NCBI GenBank assembly: GCA_918807975.1
Contig: OU964934.1
Location: 5,766,001 to 5,830,000 of the forward strand
Length of the DNA stretch: 64,000 nt
Direction of reading: 5' to 3'
Source of the DNA: Aplidium turbinatum
Lineage: Eukaryota; Chordata; Ascidiacea; Aplousobranchia; Polyclinidae
The position numbers and the translations under genes were made by a program. Shown piece after piece: positions 36,621-47,892 of this stretch. Every line of letters starts with the position of its first letter. The stretch's first letter is position 1. Below the pieces are notes generated by a model. The model made no database searches, was not told the origin of the DNA, and saw only the letters and a program-made list of their open reading frames with translations.

Positions 36621-37498
36621 ATTACTTTATCATTTATGATTGTCCACTACTTATTATGGCTCAATCTACATCCGCTCAACTGAGAGCAGCTAATTCATCA
36701 AGCACTCATTAAAAATTCCTTTTATTACAATAGTTTTTGTTTTTGGTCACTAATTTTTAGCTTGTCTTTTACTAGACCAAGTATAATGTATAAATTTTGT
36801 GTAAAGCAAATTTTATCTTGTGCAGTAAATATGCTGTAATGCTCACTTGTTCGAAACACTTGTTGTGTTTTAGGTTTTTCTAAAGTAAGTTAGCAAAAGG
36901 ATGAGCTCCATCCTCTTTTGTTGCTTGTCTTAATTTATTTTATTAGTTTGTTTATTTATTTCTTCTTTCATTCCTGTAATTTCTTTCATTGCGATACACT
37001 GCTGTCCTGGCGAATGCAATCGATACGAAGAGTCATCGCTTTTACAATTTGAATACAAAACTTGCAAAGTTGCAGATTTCTTGCGTTAATGCGCTTGACG
37101 TCAATCTACACAAAATATTACATAAATTTTGAGCAGGCCTATGTTTCAACGCAGTTTTTAAATAAAACTATTCAATAGGCAAAGATTGTTCAACGTTTCC
37201 TTTTCTGCCTTGCAATGTCGATGCTTTCTTGATGAAAACTTGTGTGCAAAGTCCAAAAAGTCACAAAAGACGATAGTTTTGAAAAACATTCGCTGTTTCA
37301 ATGCTTTTAGTTAGAGAACTCATCCGCTTCAAATCACACTTTTGAGTAAAACGACTTGGCAGTTAGAGTAGGCTACGTAGGTCTCAGCATTCTGTTCTAG
37401 AAAGTGCAAATATTCCGTGTTTCTCTCGGTGCTTTGTGGTGAAAAATACCAAGAATTGACTACAAATTACATTTGTGAGGAAAAGACTCATTTTTGCA
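36621..37498. other. No supported feature
   Basis: AT-rich, with short frames only. Confidence 0.35.
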
Positions 37499-37800
37499 GT
37501 TAGATAGCTAAGTTGGTTAGAGCATGACTTCGTGAACGAAGAAGCTTCAAGATCAAGCGGTGCTAGTTCGACTTTGGGGTGTGCGCTTGAGCAACGCATT
37601 CTAAGGACTGCTCTTCATTCAGTGGCACCTAATGGATGGAATAATTTCTCGACAATTACACTTCAACAATCGGAAACTTCACTCTGTCAATCTTGATAAC
37701 TGGCCGTGCGTCAAAAGCCTTTACAACTATGCGAAAACTACTAAGAATAACCTATCAAGGCTTTGTCAGTCCGAGGATAAAGATTCAAAACCGATCAACC
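37499..37800 (+). repeat. tRNA-derived SINE, copy 2 (diverged)
   Basis: The head (TAGCTAAGTTGGTTAGAGC; B box GTTCGACTT) and the body ('gagcaacgcattctaaggac', 'ggcacctaatgg', 'tttgtcagtccgaggataaa') align with the SINE at 11199-11489 in the same order. Many substitutions make it older or faster evolving. No clear target duplication was found. Confidence 0.75.
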
Positions 37801-37815
37801 AGCCATGCAATGGTC

Positions 37816-39200
37816 TAAAAATACTAAAACTTTGTGTCATTTTTATTTCCACGCAGAGACAAATAAGCATTAAAATCTTACAATCTATCTTTTACGTGCA
37901 ACAAATAAAAAATTAGTCGGCTAATCATCAATTGCAGCCTGAGTGGTATCTCACAGCAGAGCGAAAGCATTTTCATTTTCCCACCAATCCAGGCGAACGT
38001 GTGTTTTTTTATATCAGTTGGTTATTCCGCATTCCTTTTTAATCTTCACTTTCCATCTCATTTTTGGCTTTCCTTGTTTTGACAGAGTAGTTGATTACTG
38101 ACCGGGAAAAGTCGATCGGCAGCGTTGTATGAAGCTACTTCAAAAATATAAAAAGCTGCATAAATTTCACTTCGAAAGTTTCAAATTATCAACATAATTT
38201 TTCCATATATCCATGTTTCTCATTAAATATGACAGTTCCTGTTTCTACACCCGAGTGTCCCGCTCTAATTGGTGAAGAAAGGTTTTTGCTTGCCGACCCC
38301 TTCCTCTGATGCCATAATTTGGTTTCAATAGAAGAACTTTTCTAATTTCTCGTTGATTTTTAAGGCAGTGAACTGCCAGCTGTAATTTTCTTTTTCTGAT
38401 TGTATCAGTAAGAAAGATATTAGAGGCATACTACAGTTGTGTAAGTAAACCAAATTAAATATTTTATTAATTTTGGGGCAACTGCGTCATGTTGATTTGG
38501 AAATTTTCATAAAAAAATTAGGCTACTCAGATGCAAAATAATTTCATGTTTTGTGACTGCGCAAATCAACGTAATACAGTTGTAAACACACAAAACTGAT
38601 AAATTTTGCTATTTCGTCACTATACACACCAATGATACATGCGTCTGCGTATGAGCATCTTTAAAAAATAGGCCTTACATATTTTGTTCAAGTTGTAATT
38701 TTTAACTGGTGTTACTTTAAGAATTTTTGGTTACTAACATTTACCCAAATAATTGTAAATTTTTGCTCAAATTTGCAAGCTTTTTATAACAAGGAGCAGC
38801 TGCCCCTTCTCGTACATCCATAGTTTTGACGATTTATCGTTACATGTAGTAGCCTACTGTAGATGTGTAGATGTGTAATCACTAATCAATCAATAATCAG
38901 TAGATATGCGAACAACAAAGAAACGATACTGAATAAGCAGAAGTCAACGAGTAAATGAACATTCACATTCACAACACAACAACAATAACTTGGGGGTACT
39001 GGTTTCAATCAATTCACAAACAAAACATGTTAAAAATGTTTGAAATATTGCGCCAGTCAATGTCATTAGATATAATCATTATCATTATAATATGGTCATA
39101 TCATGCAAAATAAACAATGTTTTTATTGATTTGAGCAGTCAACTTCAAAAACGAAATAAACATATCCAAAATTACATGGTTAAACTCTAATGGTTAAAGT
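37816..39200. other. 1.4 kb with no supported gene
   Basis: Only short frames; no repeat match to the rest of the window was noticed. Confidence 0.35.
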
Positions 39201-39202
39201 AG

Positions 39203-39618
39203 CATGTACCATGGTAGCCACTTTAACAAGTCGAAATTCTGCCACTGAAATTGACTACAATGCAACCGCCAACCAATCAGAACGTGTTATAAGAGGCTAC
39301 CGTCCAATTGTGATCCTTCTAGCACTCATCCAGAGAGTTAATGCTTGTTTTGAACTTTATTTGGTAATTACAGAAGAAAAAGAGCAATAGCAGTGGTGAG
39401 AATCGAACACGCGTCAATGAAATGACTACTTTCTAGCCCTAACCCTAACCCCTAAGCCAACCAGCTGACAAAAATCCATCACCTAATTTGCTTTCTATGA
39501 TCTTCTTTTCGCCATTTTTACGTCACTTAAACCGTAGCTTATGATTGGTTGGCGGTTGCATTCTAGTCAATTTCAGTGGCAGAATTTCGACTTGTTAAAG
39601 TGGCTACCATGTACCATA
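39203..39618. mobile_element. Fold-back element enclosing a tRNA-like sequence
   Basis: About 75 bases at 39206-39280 (from 'tggtagccactttaacaag' to 'gcaaccgccaaccaatca') recur inverted at 39540-39612. The loop holds a minus-strand tRNA-like stretch (about 39393-39470) with A box TTGGCTTAGGGG and B box GTTCGATTC, split by two TTAGGG units. No coding capacity. Confidence 0.75.
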
Positions 39619-40370
39619 CACCTCTTTCTGCACACTTTCTTTAAGGTGAGTTGATTATGCAATAAAGCCTGTGAAACGTAGATTGCGAAGATGGTGATGA
39701 AAATATAATGAGATTGTTCGCCAACATCTAGTTATACAAATCCTTGCGTTTTATCTTACTTGTGATTAAAAGCTAAACTACCACAAGATGTTGGAAATGA
39801 TAGCCACATTTATTATCGATTTTTCGTCAACCAGCGGCAATTAATTTTTTTTAAGGGAATGACTGACTTTACCTCAGACTTTATCTGATGGAGTTTATTC
39901 GATGAACTAGATTGACTGCGTCAAAATACTTTTGCTGTACACCATTTTTTTGTTAAACAGGAGATTTTCACCTGATTATGCTCTTTACAAAATTTAGTTG
40001 TTGCTGACTGACAAAACGTAGGAACTAACGTATCTATCATTTTCAACATTTTGTGGTAGCTTGGCCTTTAATCACTAGAAGAACGGAATAATTTGATTAT
40101 GACAATAAAACACTTCAATTACAGTAGAGATGGAACTGCACTAACATTTTGTTTTGTAGTTAAAAGGCATGGCTAAGTTGTTGTTGCCCTAAACAGTCAC
40201 ACAAAAACGGCTTATTCTTCAGATACTTTTAAGATACCGATATTATCAACAACAAAAAGAAGAAAGCACTTGATCGGGGACAAACTTTAACTTTAAACTG
40301 TATCAGCATAACATCTAACAATTTTAAAGGCCACGTAGCCAATGACAAACTTCAAATTTACTCTGTTACA
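39619..40370. other. 3' flank of unit C; no gene seen
   Basis: AT-rich. The last part ('aacatctaacaattttaaagg') corresponds loosely to the 3' flanks of units B and D, but similarity is lost quickly. Confidence 0.4.
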
Positions 40371-41003
40371 CTTTAAGAAGCTCTCGCAGGAAATTCCAAA
40401 ATATCGGAAGATCATCTGCACATTCGGGAACTTGCAACATCAAAGTTTCCTTTCGTCTTTACTTTCTTTGAATCAGTCCTCCAGCTTGAATGTCATTTTC
40501 AAACGTTATCCAGACGCTGCGATTCAAGCCACTCTCATATTCAAGATGCTCTGTAACTGAAATAAGATACTTTCCTTCGTGGCTGTTTGAGTAGTTTCCA
40601 CTGAGCACCATGATCACTTTTCTGCTCGCTTCAATTCGACGAAGAATTTGCTTTAAAGAAGAAGACCCGCATTCAACATCTCTCTGAACTACACCAAGAT
40701 TGTAATATGGCGGCTTGTCACAAAGATTTGGGATCAAAACCTTCTCTACCCAATCACCCACTTTCGTGTTATGTTGATCATAAATTACAAATCCATGATG
40801 AACAAACATTGTTGGGTTTGGTCTAATTGAATGTTTGTTGATGTTTGAACGCACAGACTTTGTAGCATATTTAGCTAATCACATTTTCCATTTCTTGGAT
40901 GAAAACAGTAGAGATACAAACATTAAAAAAGTTTGTAAATGTTGTAAATCCGATGCACAAAGCAATGCATAAAACATTACTACAGGCTACAGTAGATGAA
41001 TAA
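40371..41003 (-). pseudogene. TLR-like unit C, TM segment and TIR domain
   Basis: The TM text CSNVLCIALCIGFTTFTNF (40871-41000) is followed by a juxtamembrane stretch and the TIR domain (40459-40854): HHGFVIYDQHNTKVGDWV, QRDVECGSSSL, VIMVLSGNYSNS. Unlike units B and D, a stop codon interrupts after GLIQRK, before the box-3 FW region, which is still readable downstream (PIFWNFLRELL). A poly-T indel in the TM part and a TGA in the juxtamembrane part also break the frame. A CMC transposon at 41004 separates it from the ectodomain. Confidence 0.8.
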
Positions 41004-44000
41004 CACTGGTTTACAGCAAATTTGCTCCAGCCAAGGAAGCAACCTTTTTTGACTAATTTAAAGGTGCTGAGTTCAAATCTGGCATTCATTTTTGTCCATC
41101 ACGTCAGGATTTTGAGTTATGAATTTTTTCAATTATTGGCAAAAAACTAATGTTTTGATGAATATGTAAAAAAGGGATTCAAATCATAATTTATAAAAAT
41201 GTGAATACAGTGTTATTAGAGATTGAACTTTTGTAGTAAGATGAACTTTCCAGTGTAATTCCGCCAAATCATGCACACTGTGCCTTTTTTTTTTATAAAA
41301 AGAAGGATACAGTAAGGGAGACCAGGGACAGTTCATCTTTGTGACTTGTTTAACGTTGAATGAATTCAAGGCATTTAAAAGATGCATTGGTAATAATTTC
41401 TGTAGGATTTCAAATTAACTACGTTAGTTTTTTAAAGCTATTCAGAATTAAAAATTGATACTTGAGCGTTATAATTGCTCCATAGTAAGGAGCAATTGTA
41501 ACATTGGCAAGGTACACATGTGACACACAAATTTATACACAAAAACATAACCTTCAATCACAGTCAAGGTGGGATTCACAATTTTAACAGCATGCGCTGT
41601 CTGCATACCATCATGGTTATCTATTCTCAATAGCGATAAGCTCATTTGTTGCATTTGCCCCAAATTACAATTGTCCTCGGTTTCCCCCTATACATAAAAT
41701 CAATACAGAGCACCAACAATAAAAGTCTTGAATATTAATGTTTATTATGGCTTGAATTTCCTTTTTAGTGACTTTCGTTTCTGCTTCACATCAGGATTGT
41801 CTCTAACAAGGCCCCAACAATAATCTGCCATCGTGTGCTCATCCCAACGACCTTGATAACGAGCTTCCATAACTTTAATGTCTTGATGAAAACGCTCCCC
41901 TTGCTCGTCACTGACTGCTCCAAGATTTGAAGGAAACAAATCAAGATGGTTTTTCAAATAATGAACTTTGATGCTCATATTGCATCCTAACTCTTGGTAG
42001 CTAACAAGCAACTCAGTCACAAGTTCTTTGTAGTTTCTAGCTTTCACATTGCCAAGGAAGTTCTTAACAACATCTGCAAAAGCCTTCCAAGCCCTAGCTT
42101 CAATGACATTCATAGATGAAAGAAGGTTGGGGTCCCGTAAAAGCTGTCGTATTTGTGGACCATCAAACACCCCAGCTTTTTTCTTCTCAATACTAAGACC
42201 AGGCAGAGCCTCACATATGTGATCAAAACAATTACCAGACTTATCGAGAGCCTTGACAAATTGTTTCATGAGTCCAAGTTTGATGTGCAGTGGGGGAAAT
42301 ATGATTCTATCACGATCAATCAATGGCTGATTAATGACATTCTTGTGACCTACGTTCAATTCTTCCCTTGTTGGCCATTCATCAGTTGTCCAGTGATTAG
42401 CTCTATCTCTACTATCCCAATAGCAGAGAAAGCAAGGGTACTTAGTATAACCAGATTGCTGGCCAAGTAAGAAGTTAACCATCTTGATATCAACACACAC
42501 AATCCATTGATGCTCATCATACTTAATCATTTTCAGAACTGCCTTGATACTTCCATATTCTTCTTTGAGCTTAGTTGAATGACCAATAGGCACGGCACCA
42601 TATGTATTGCCAGCTTCATTATGCAGTATCACACATTTCAGGCTTCTCTTTGAGCTATCTATAAATAATTTCCAGTCGGCTGGTTGGTAATCTGGTAGAC
42701 CCATAGCCATCAAAAGACCTTTAATATCATGGCAGTAGACTAAGTCGTTTTCAGAAGTGAAATATGGCAGCAAATCCTTTTCTCTATTTCTATAAAATGA
42801 AACTTTGGTTCCAGGTTGCAGAAGAGCCCTTTGTTGAAGTCTAGATGCCAGTACTTCGGATTGTTGCTTAGACAGGTTTAAATCTCTCACAAGATCATTT
42901 AAATCACCTTGACCAAACAAAGATGGCTCATTTGATAGATCAGGTGTACAATTGTCGTCTGCTAGGAAATCACCAGCTTCATCTTGGGATGTACATGAAC
43001 TCTCACTTTCTATTTCAGGAAGTGAAGAAAAAGTAGGAATAGGCACCTCTTCACAATGTGGAACTGGTATTCGAGCAGATTCGAGATTAGGGTAGACTAA
43101 AGTGTACTTGTTTTTCCCATTGTATCCTGTTGTCCTGACCATGCAGAAATAGCAATCATCATGGTGATTTTTTGGCTCACGCCAAACCATAGGGACACCA
43201 AATTTTAAATGAACCTTCTTCCCATTTGACCACTTCCTCAATGTTGCAATGCAAACAGTGCACACGTTGTGAGGTGCCCAACCCTTGTCTTGGTCACCTA
43301 ACTTGACTTTGAAGTAAGCAAGATGAAGTCTCTTGACAAACTCGTTGATTGGGCGGCCTTGATTAGCCAACATGATTGAACCACATATATGGCAAAATGA
43401 ATTAGGGTCATTTTTACATTTTCTGCGGGAGGTACATGGTGCATTCATCACTAAACTATTGCTAACACAACAACACTTACAATACTAACTAAAATCCTGC
43501 AACCAAAATAAACTAGTCAGATCTACTCTTTCATAAATTTTTGAAATCGAAGTGAATGTAAAATGCTACCAGAAGCTTTGACAACTCTTTCAGATCTCTA
43601 AGAAAAAAACTTCTCTTCAAATGATTAATTATGACAGGCTGATGCTGTTACAATAACTATATACATTGCCATGCCATAACAAGCCTATATATACTTCCAA
43701 CAATTCTGGAAGACAGGCTGTATTAACCCATTGCATGCATAAATACACTGATTCTAAACAAGCCATTTTTTTAGAATTTCCTTAATTCTTTTTCAGGCTA
43801 CATAATAGTGTCGTAACATGTTAAAAGATGATGTCACAAACAGTGTTATGGTCTTATTTAAGCAGACGTGCATACAAAAAAAAACGTAAATTGTTGCTTT
43901 TTCACAAAATTTCAAAATTCTGTATAGAAAAAACCTGACGTGATAGAGCAAAACTACTGCCGTTTTCCGAATCAGTGACCTCGAAATAGGGGGAAACGCT

Positions 44001-44051
44001 TAATAGGGTGGCTGGAGCTTTCAATGAACTGAAATTTGTAAACCAGTGTAA
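41001..44051 (-). mobile_element. CMC-type (CACTG-end) DNA transposon with intact transposase frame
   Basis: The 3045-bp element (41004-44048) has ends CACTGGTTTACA and TGTAAACCAGTG, with a mirrored GCTCCAGCCA motif inside each end. A 3-bp duplication TAA flanks it (41001-41003, 44049-44051). Unit D shows the empty site as gatgaataatcaattaagg at about 61132-61150. CACTG/CACTA termini with a 2-4 bp duplication are characteristic of the CMC group (CACTA, Mirage, Chapaev). It carries one uninterrupted transposase frame, 41745-43451. Confidence 0.88.
41745..43451 (-). CDS. CMC/Chapaev-like DDE transposase, 568 aa
   Basis: It cuts and rejoins the element's ends; the likely catalytic acidic residues are D265 (LFIDSS), D321 (VCVDIK) and E519 in GERFH. 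The inserted C340-x2-C343 and the H389 in FPPLHIKLGLMK match the C(2)C..H pattern described for CMC and related DDE superfamilies. The N-terminus has paired cysteines (C20/C23, C64/C67, C100/C103) suited to zinc-binding DNA recognition. The C-terminus is basic (KQKRKSLKRKFKP). The frame has no stop or shift over 568 codons, so the copy is either young or recently functional. The start is the first Met of the frame. Confidence 0.78.
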   Translation of the reverse strand: MMNAPCTSRRKCKNDPNSFCHICGSIMLANQGRPINEFVKRLHLAYFKVKLGDQDKGWAPHNVCTVCIATLRKWSNGKKVHLKFGVPMVWREPKNHHDDCYFCMVRTTGYNGKNKYTLVYPNLESARIPVPHCEEVPIPTFSSLPEIESESSCTSQDEAGDFLADDNCTPDLSNEPSLFGQGDLNDLVRDLNLSKQQSEVLASRLQQRALLQPGTKVSFYRNREKDLLPYFTSENDLVYCHDIKGLLMAMGLPDYQPADWKLFIDSSKRSLKCVILHNEAGNTYGAVPIGHSTKLKEEYGSIKAVLKMIKYDEHQWIVCVDIKMVNFLLGQQSGYTKYPCFLCYWDSRDRANHWTTDEWPTREELNVGHKNVINQPLIDRDRIIFPPLHIKLGLMKQFVKALDKSGNCFDHICEALPGLSIEKKKAGVFDGPQIRQLLRDPNLLSSMNVIEARAWKAFADVVKNFLGNVKARNYKELVTELLVSYQELGCNMSIKVHYLKNHLDLFPSNLGAVSDEQGERFHQDIKVMEARYQGRWDEHTMADYCWGLVRDNPDVKQKRKSLKRKFKP

Positions 44052-44552
44052 TCAATTAAGGAACGACCATATAGAGAATGAGGTGAAAAACACTGGACGC
44101 ATCCTCCATAATATTTATCAATGATCTTTGTACATTTTGAAAACAAACCAGGAAATTGAAACAAACTGACATTTCTATTCTTAAAGTAAAATCCAAAGTT
44201 TTCATTTAGGTGACAATTACAGTCCAAAGCATTGAAGCGCAAGTCTAAAAATGTTAGTTGTTGCAAAACTGAAAGAGGAATAACATCAGGCCCAATATTT
44301 GTGATGTAATTGTTGGACAAACTGAAACGTTTCAATTGCAACTGGACACTAAAGTTGCTTTCAAAGATCCCTGGAATTATGTGAGTGATTTTATTGAATG
44401 AAAGGTCTAACATTTCCAGTTTGGGGAAGAATTCGAGAACATTACTATCAAAACACTGCATCTTATTTTTTGAAAACAGAAGAGTTTTCAAAGCAGTGAA
44501 GTTTCTTAAAGTTTGGATTGAAAGAGAAGTGAGTAAGTTATCGGTTACAATT
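44052..44552 (-). pseudogene. TLR-like unit C, last LRRs and LRRCT
   Basis: The frame 44021-44491 matches unit D residues: CFDSNVLEFFPKLEMLDLSF, then the LRRCT cysteines NALDCNCHLNENFGFYF, FSKCTKIIDKYYGGCVQC, ending LIDYTGLQ where the CMC element starts. The sequence itself is well preserved. The gene is interrupted on both sides, by the CMC element and by the hAT at 44553. Confidence 0.8.
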
Positions 44553-45769
44553 CAGTGGTTCCCAAAGTGGGCGCCAGCGCCCCCCTGGGAGCGTTTGCGA
44601 CCATAAAGGGGGCGCTGGCTATAAAGTGGGCGATTGGGGGGCGCTGAGAGTAAATCGGGGCAGTTACAAGAAGAGGATTGCAAAGCATTTTTTGTCATGC
44701 AATTATGTTGGCATCGTCGCGTCGCAGTGCCTTACAAGTTTGTTGAGGTCGTAACGCATGACTTAATTCCTTTGAAGCACTGCGAATACGCAAAATCCGA
44801 TCTTTTGAGCGCTTAGGCTACTACTCCACACCGAAGTACGATGGCTTTCCAAGGGAAATTGCCTCGCACAATTTTATTTGCTGTTTGAAACTGTGGTGGA
44901 ATTTCTACAGAGCTGTGACCCTAGCCTTGCGAATGACCTCATGGTTGTGTGAAATGATATCGCCTACTTGTCTATATTTTCCAAATTTAATGAATTGAAT
45001 TTATCCCTTCAGTGTAACGAATTAAATCTAATCAAGGTGAAATCGGCAAATCTGGAAGTAATAAGCTCGTGTTGTATCAGCAAAATTTAGCTAGACGAGA
45101 ATTTCTCCAAGTCTCAAGCTTGCATCAACTTGATACCAGTAACAGAGGCATAGCCTAGCCTATCTGATGTTGATATAGAGACATACAGAAACCATTTTCA
45201 AGAAGTAGCCTACACAAAGACATAGGAGTTCGATTTCAGGATGTAGGCTACAGTATTCCAGTTAGAACTCCCTGATTGGATAATCGACCCATTCTGTGAT
45301 ATTTCCGAACATGGAATTTTTGAGAAGGAGAAGATAACATTGCAAAGCGATTTTGCACTCAAACCAAAGTTCAATATCTCGCATCAATCGTTCTGGCTAC
45401 AGAACCAAATCAAAGAGAAATACCCTCACGTGTGGAATCGGGTCAAATTTTTTAATATAGCATTTCTCAGCTCATACTTGGTGGAGCGTGCTTTCAGTGC
45501 CGTGGCAACGCTTCTGGATAACAAAAGAAACCGTCTTGACATAGTTAGACGGAGACAATTAAGATTGTTCCTATCCAAACTGGAACACGATATCAAAGAG
45601 GCTGATGACATTGCATCAACCTCATCTGTCTCATTAGAGTTGGACTTTAAGTTGGAATGAATGGAGAATAACTTTGGTTTTAATTTTTTTGTCGAGGGGG
45701 CGTTTGATACTCTGTTCGTTGTCCAGGGGGGCGCTATTAAAAAAAAGTTTGGGAAACACTGGGTTACAT
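44543..45769 (+). mobile_element. Internally deleted hAT transposon in unit C
   Basis: The element 44553-45761 has ends CAGTGGTTCCCAAAGTGGGCGC and GTTTGGGAAACACTG. GC-rich 'ggggcgct' motifs lie just inside both ends. GGTTACAA (44543-44550, two bases from the end) and GGTTACAT (45762-45769) give an imperfect 8-bp duplication. The plus frame 45340-45660 is a hAT C-terminal dimerisation domain: YPHVWNRVKFFNIAFLSSY, VERAFSAVATLLDNKRNRL, RRQLRLFLSKLEHDI. The rest of the transposase is absent or unreadable. Confidence 0.88.
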
Positions 45770-46900
45770 CAAGATACGTCACCTGGTAATTGTTCAAGTG
45801 AAACAATTTATCTTCAAGTTGACAAGATTGTAATACAATTTTATATACAAAAGGAAATGCTCTGAGTATAGGTATGTGAGGTAGAGAAGGGTATAAAAAC
45901 TGCCTGAAAAGTCTATTACTTTTGTTTTTACGATGGGTAAGTTGGCAAACAACATTAACATGCCGAATAAATACATTCCCGAGTCGGTGTATTCAAAATT
46001 GATCAATTGATTTAAACTTTGCAAAAATGTCAAAGCATCTATAGTTGGATCAAGCTGTGTGCTGTTAATAAACATGAATTGCAGGTTGCTTAACCTGAGA
46101 AAAGCCTGGTTTCCTACACTAATAATAGGATTAGAACAAAGGTCAATGTGGCAAAGGAAGGGCATTGAATCAAAATCGTGATTCGATACAACTTGGATGA
46201 GGTTTGATGATAAATCCAACCAATGAGCAAAGAAAGCAAAATCAAACAAGGATTTGTATAGTCTGCTTATTTTATTTACAGAATAGTCAAGTATTGTTTT
46301 GGAATTACACTGATTTTGCTTCAGGTTTTCATCAGCAGCTTTTTTATGTTTAATTGGTTTCTTCAACAACTTGTCATAATGACTTCTAACATAACCAAGA
46401 AGCGTGTTTCTGTTGTATTGTTTGACAACATAGTTCCGAGAAATGTTGCTTCCAGAAAAAGAATTCTTTTCATCATCCAAGTTGTCATGAGAAAGAGTCA
46501 CTGATGTAATATTTGAAAAACCCAAAAGAGCTCCTTTATCCAAACGATGAACATGACAAAAGTATAAGTTTAAAGTAGAAAAACATGGTAACTTTTTTAG
46601 CGCATCTAAACTACTAACAGTTACGTGATGAAGATATAATCCATAAGCAACAAAATAACGTTGAAAAGTGTTGACTGGTGAATTGTCTGGTGCACTGAAA
46701 GACAAGCGTTTTAGATATTTCATAGTGCTAAAAGTGTTACCAAGAATAAACGAAGTATTAAATGTAATATTTTGGTTGCAAGCACAAACTAGATTAAAAC
46801 CAAGATATAAAGATTCTATTCTGGTGTATGATACAAACTTTGGATCAGCAACGTACTTCCACAAACAATTGAAGGATAAGTCCAAAGTTTTAAGGTTAAT
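45770..46900 (-). pseudogene. TLR-like unit C, middle LRR ectodomain
   Basis: The frame 45794-46945 runs through about a dozen LRRs (e.g. KTLDLSFNCLWKYVADPKF, HWLDLSSNLIQVVSNHDFD, HIDLCSNPIISVGNQAFLRL). It is in frame up to the Penelope-like insertion at 46901. A small shift near 45890 (YTLLYLTYLYSEHF) brings it out of step with the next block. Otherwise it parallels unit D closely. Confidence 0.8.
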
Positions 46901-47892
46901 ATAGTTTCGGGAGAGAGTTTGCTTTTTTATACCAAAGACAGGCAAGACACAACAATAACACAGGGTTGAGCATTACAACAGTATATTACATATTTACAAA
47001 TAGTTCAACATTCAAACGTTTTCGACTAACTTAAGTCCTCATCAGGAATCTGTAAATAATTATAAACTACAATAAATTTCACTTCTTGGCAGTGACTACC
47101 GTAACTAACTAACTAACTAAAAGCATCGAGAAACACGCACGATTAAAAGCACTGGAGTGGAAAACATACAGACAGACGAAAAATTACATTAAGAAAAGGC
47201 AACTGCATGACTAAGTTACAAACGAATTTACACCACGGAGTACGTGATACAACTAGGCTAATAAATATTGAGGAGAATGGAGGCGCTACCGGCAAATAAT
47301 TGTTTGTTTAGATTTGGATTGTAGCGTTTGATTAACAACGCTTCCTGAATTTTTGTGTCAAATTGGGATTTGCCTTTGCGTAAAATTTTAAATGAGTCAG
47401 CAGAGAATTTTTGATCTGTGCAAAAAGAACAATCCATGATATGGTCCTTGATGGCACTTTTCTTTAAGTCTCTAAAGTTCAGATGCTCCCGTACTCTCGT
47501 GGTCAAATGTCTGGTGGACATACCGATGTACGTCAATGCCGAATCACACGGACATGTAAAACAATATACGACATTTGAGCAGAGAGACGAAGGCGTCTGG
47601 GACTTTAGTTGAAAATACGAACTAATTTTAAATGTTTTATAAACAGGAAAAACGTCCACATCAAATTTATTTTTCATAAGCTGTCCGATTTTACGAGCAA
47701 ACGTTTTGGATTCTTTTCCCACAAACGGAATGGACAAGCAATGCTTCACATTTAACTCATTTTCAGCCTTTTCTTTTTGGTTGGAATTCTCAGAGATAAA
47801 ACGATTCAATATTTTCTCAAAGTACAATTTTGGATAACCATTATTATAAAACATTTGTTTCAATTTCTCTATTTGTTTCAATTAAGGTTAAT
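46890..47892 (-). mobile_element. 5'-truncated Penelope-like element in unit C
   Basis: The insertion (46901-47881) is flanked by the exact 11-bp duplication TTAAGGTTAAT (46890-46900, 47882-47892); unit D has the empty site near 62700. The frame 47258-47881 encodes a GIY-YIG nuclease with NVVYCFTCPCDSALTYIGMS, HLTTRVREHLNF and a second half LRKGKSQFDTKIQEALLIKR. This is a different lineage from the nuclease at 9851-10279 and 15510-15716. No reverse transcriptase is present. The tail contains a hammerhead-like fold at 47010-47049. Confidence 0.86.
47010..47049 (-). ncRNA. Hammerhead-ribozyme-like motif (copy 3)
   Basis: On the minus strand: stem I ATTC; core CTGATGA; one G; stem II GACT, loop, AGTC; GAA; palindrome AACGTT; a T at the cleavage position; and GAAT closing stem I. 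The core matches the consensus CTGANGA exactly. The layout, including the single extra base before stem II, is the same as in copies 1 and 2. Confidence 0.75.

Noticed and set aside
39430-39455. Interstitial telomere (TTAGGG repeats)
   Set aside because: Only about two units, embedded in the tRNA-like core of a repeat; too short for a telomeric relic.
40800-40870. A minimal intron of about 60 bases between TM and TIR in the TLR units
   Set aside because: GT and AG exist in unit C, but the phases do not fit. Reading straight through gives a conserved juxtamembrane stretch (YATKSVRSN), so a continuous exon with copy-specific breaks is simpler.
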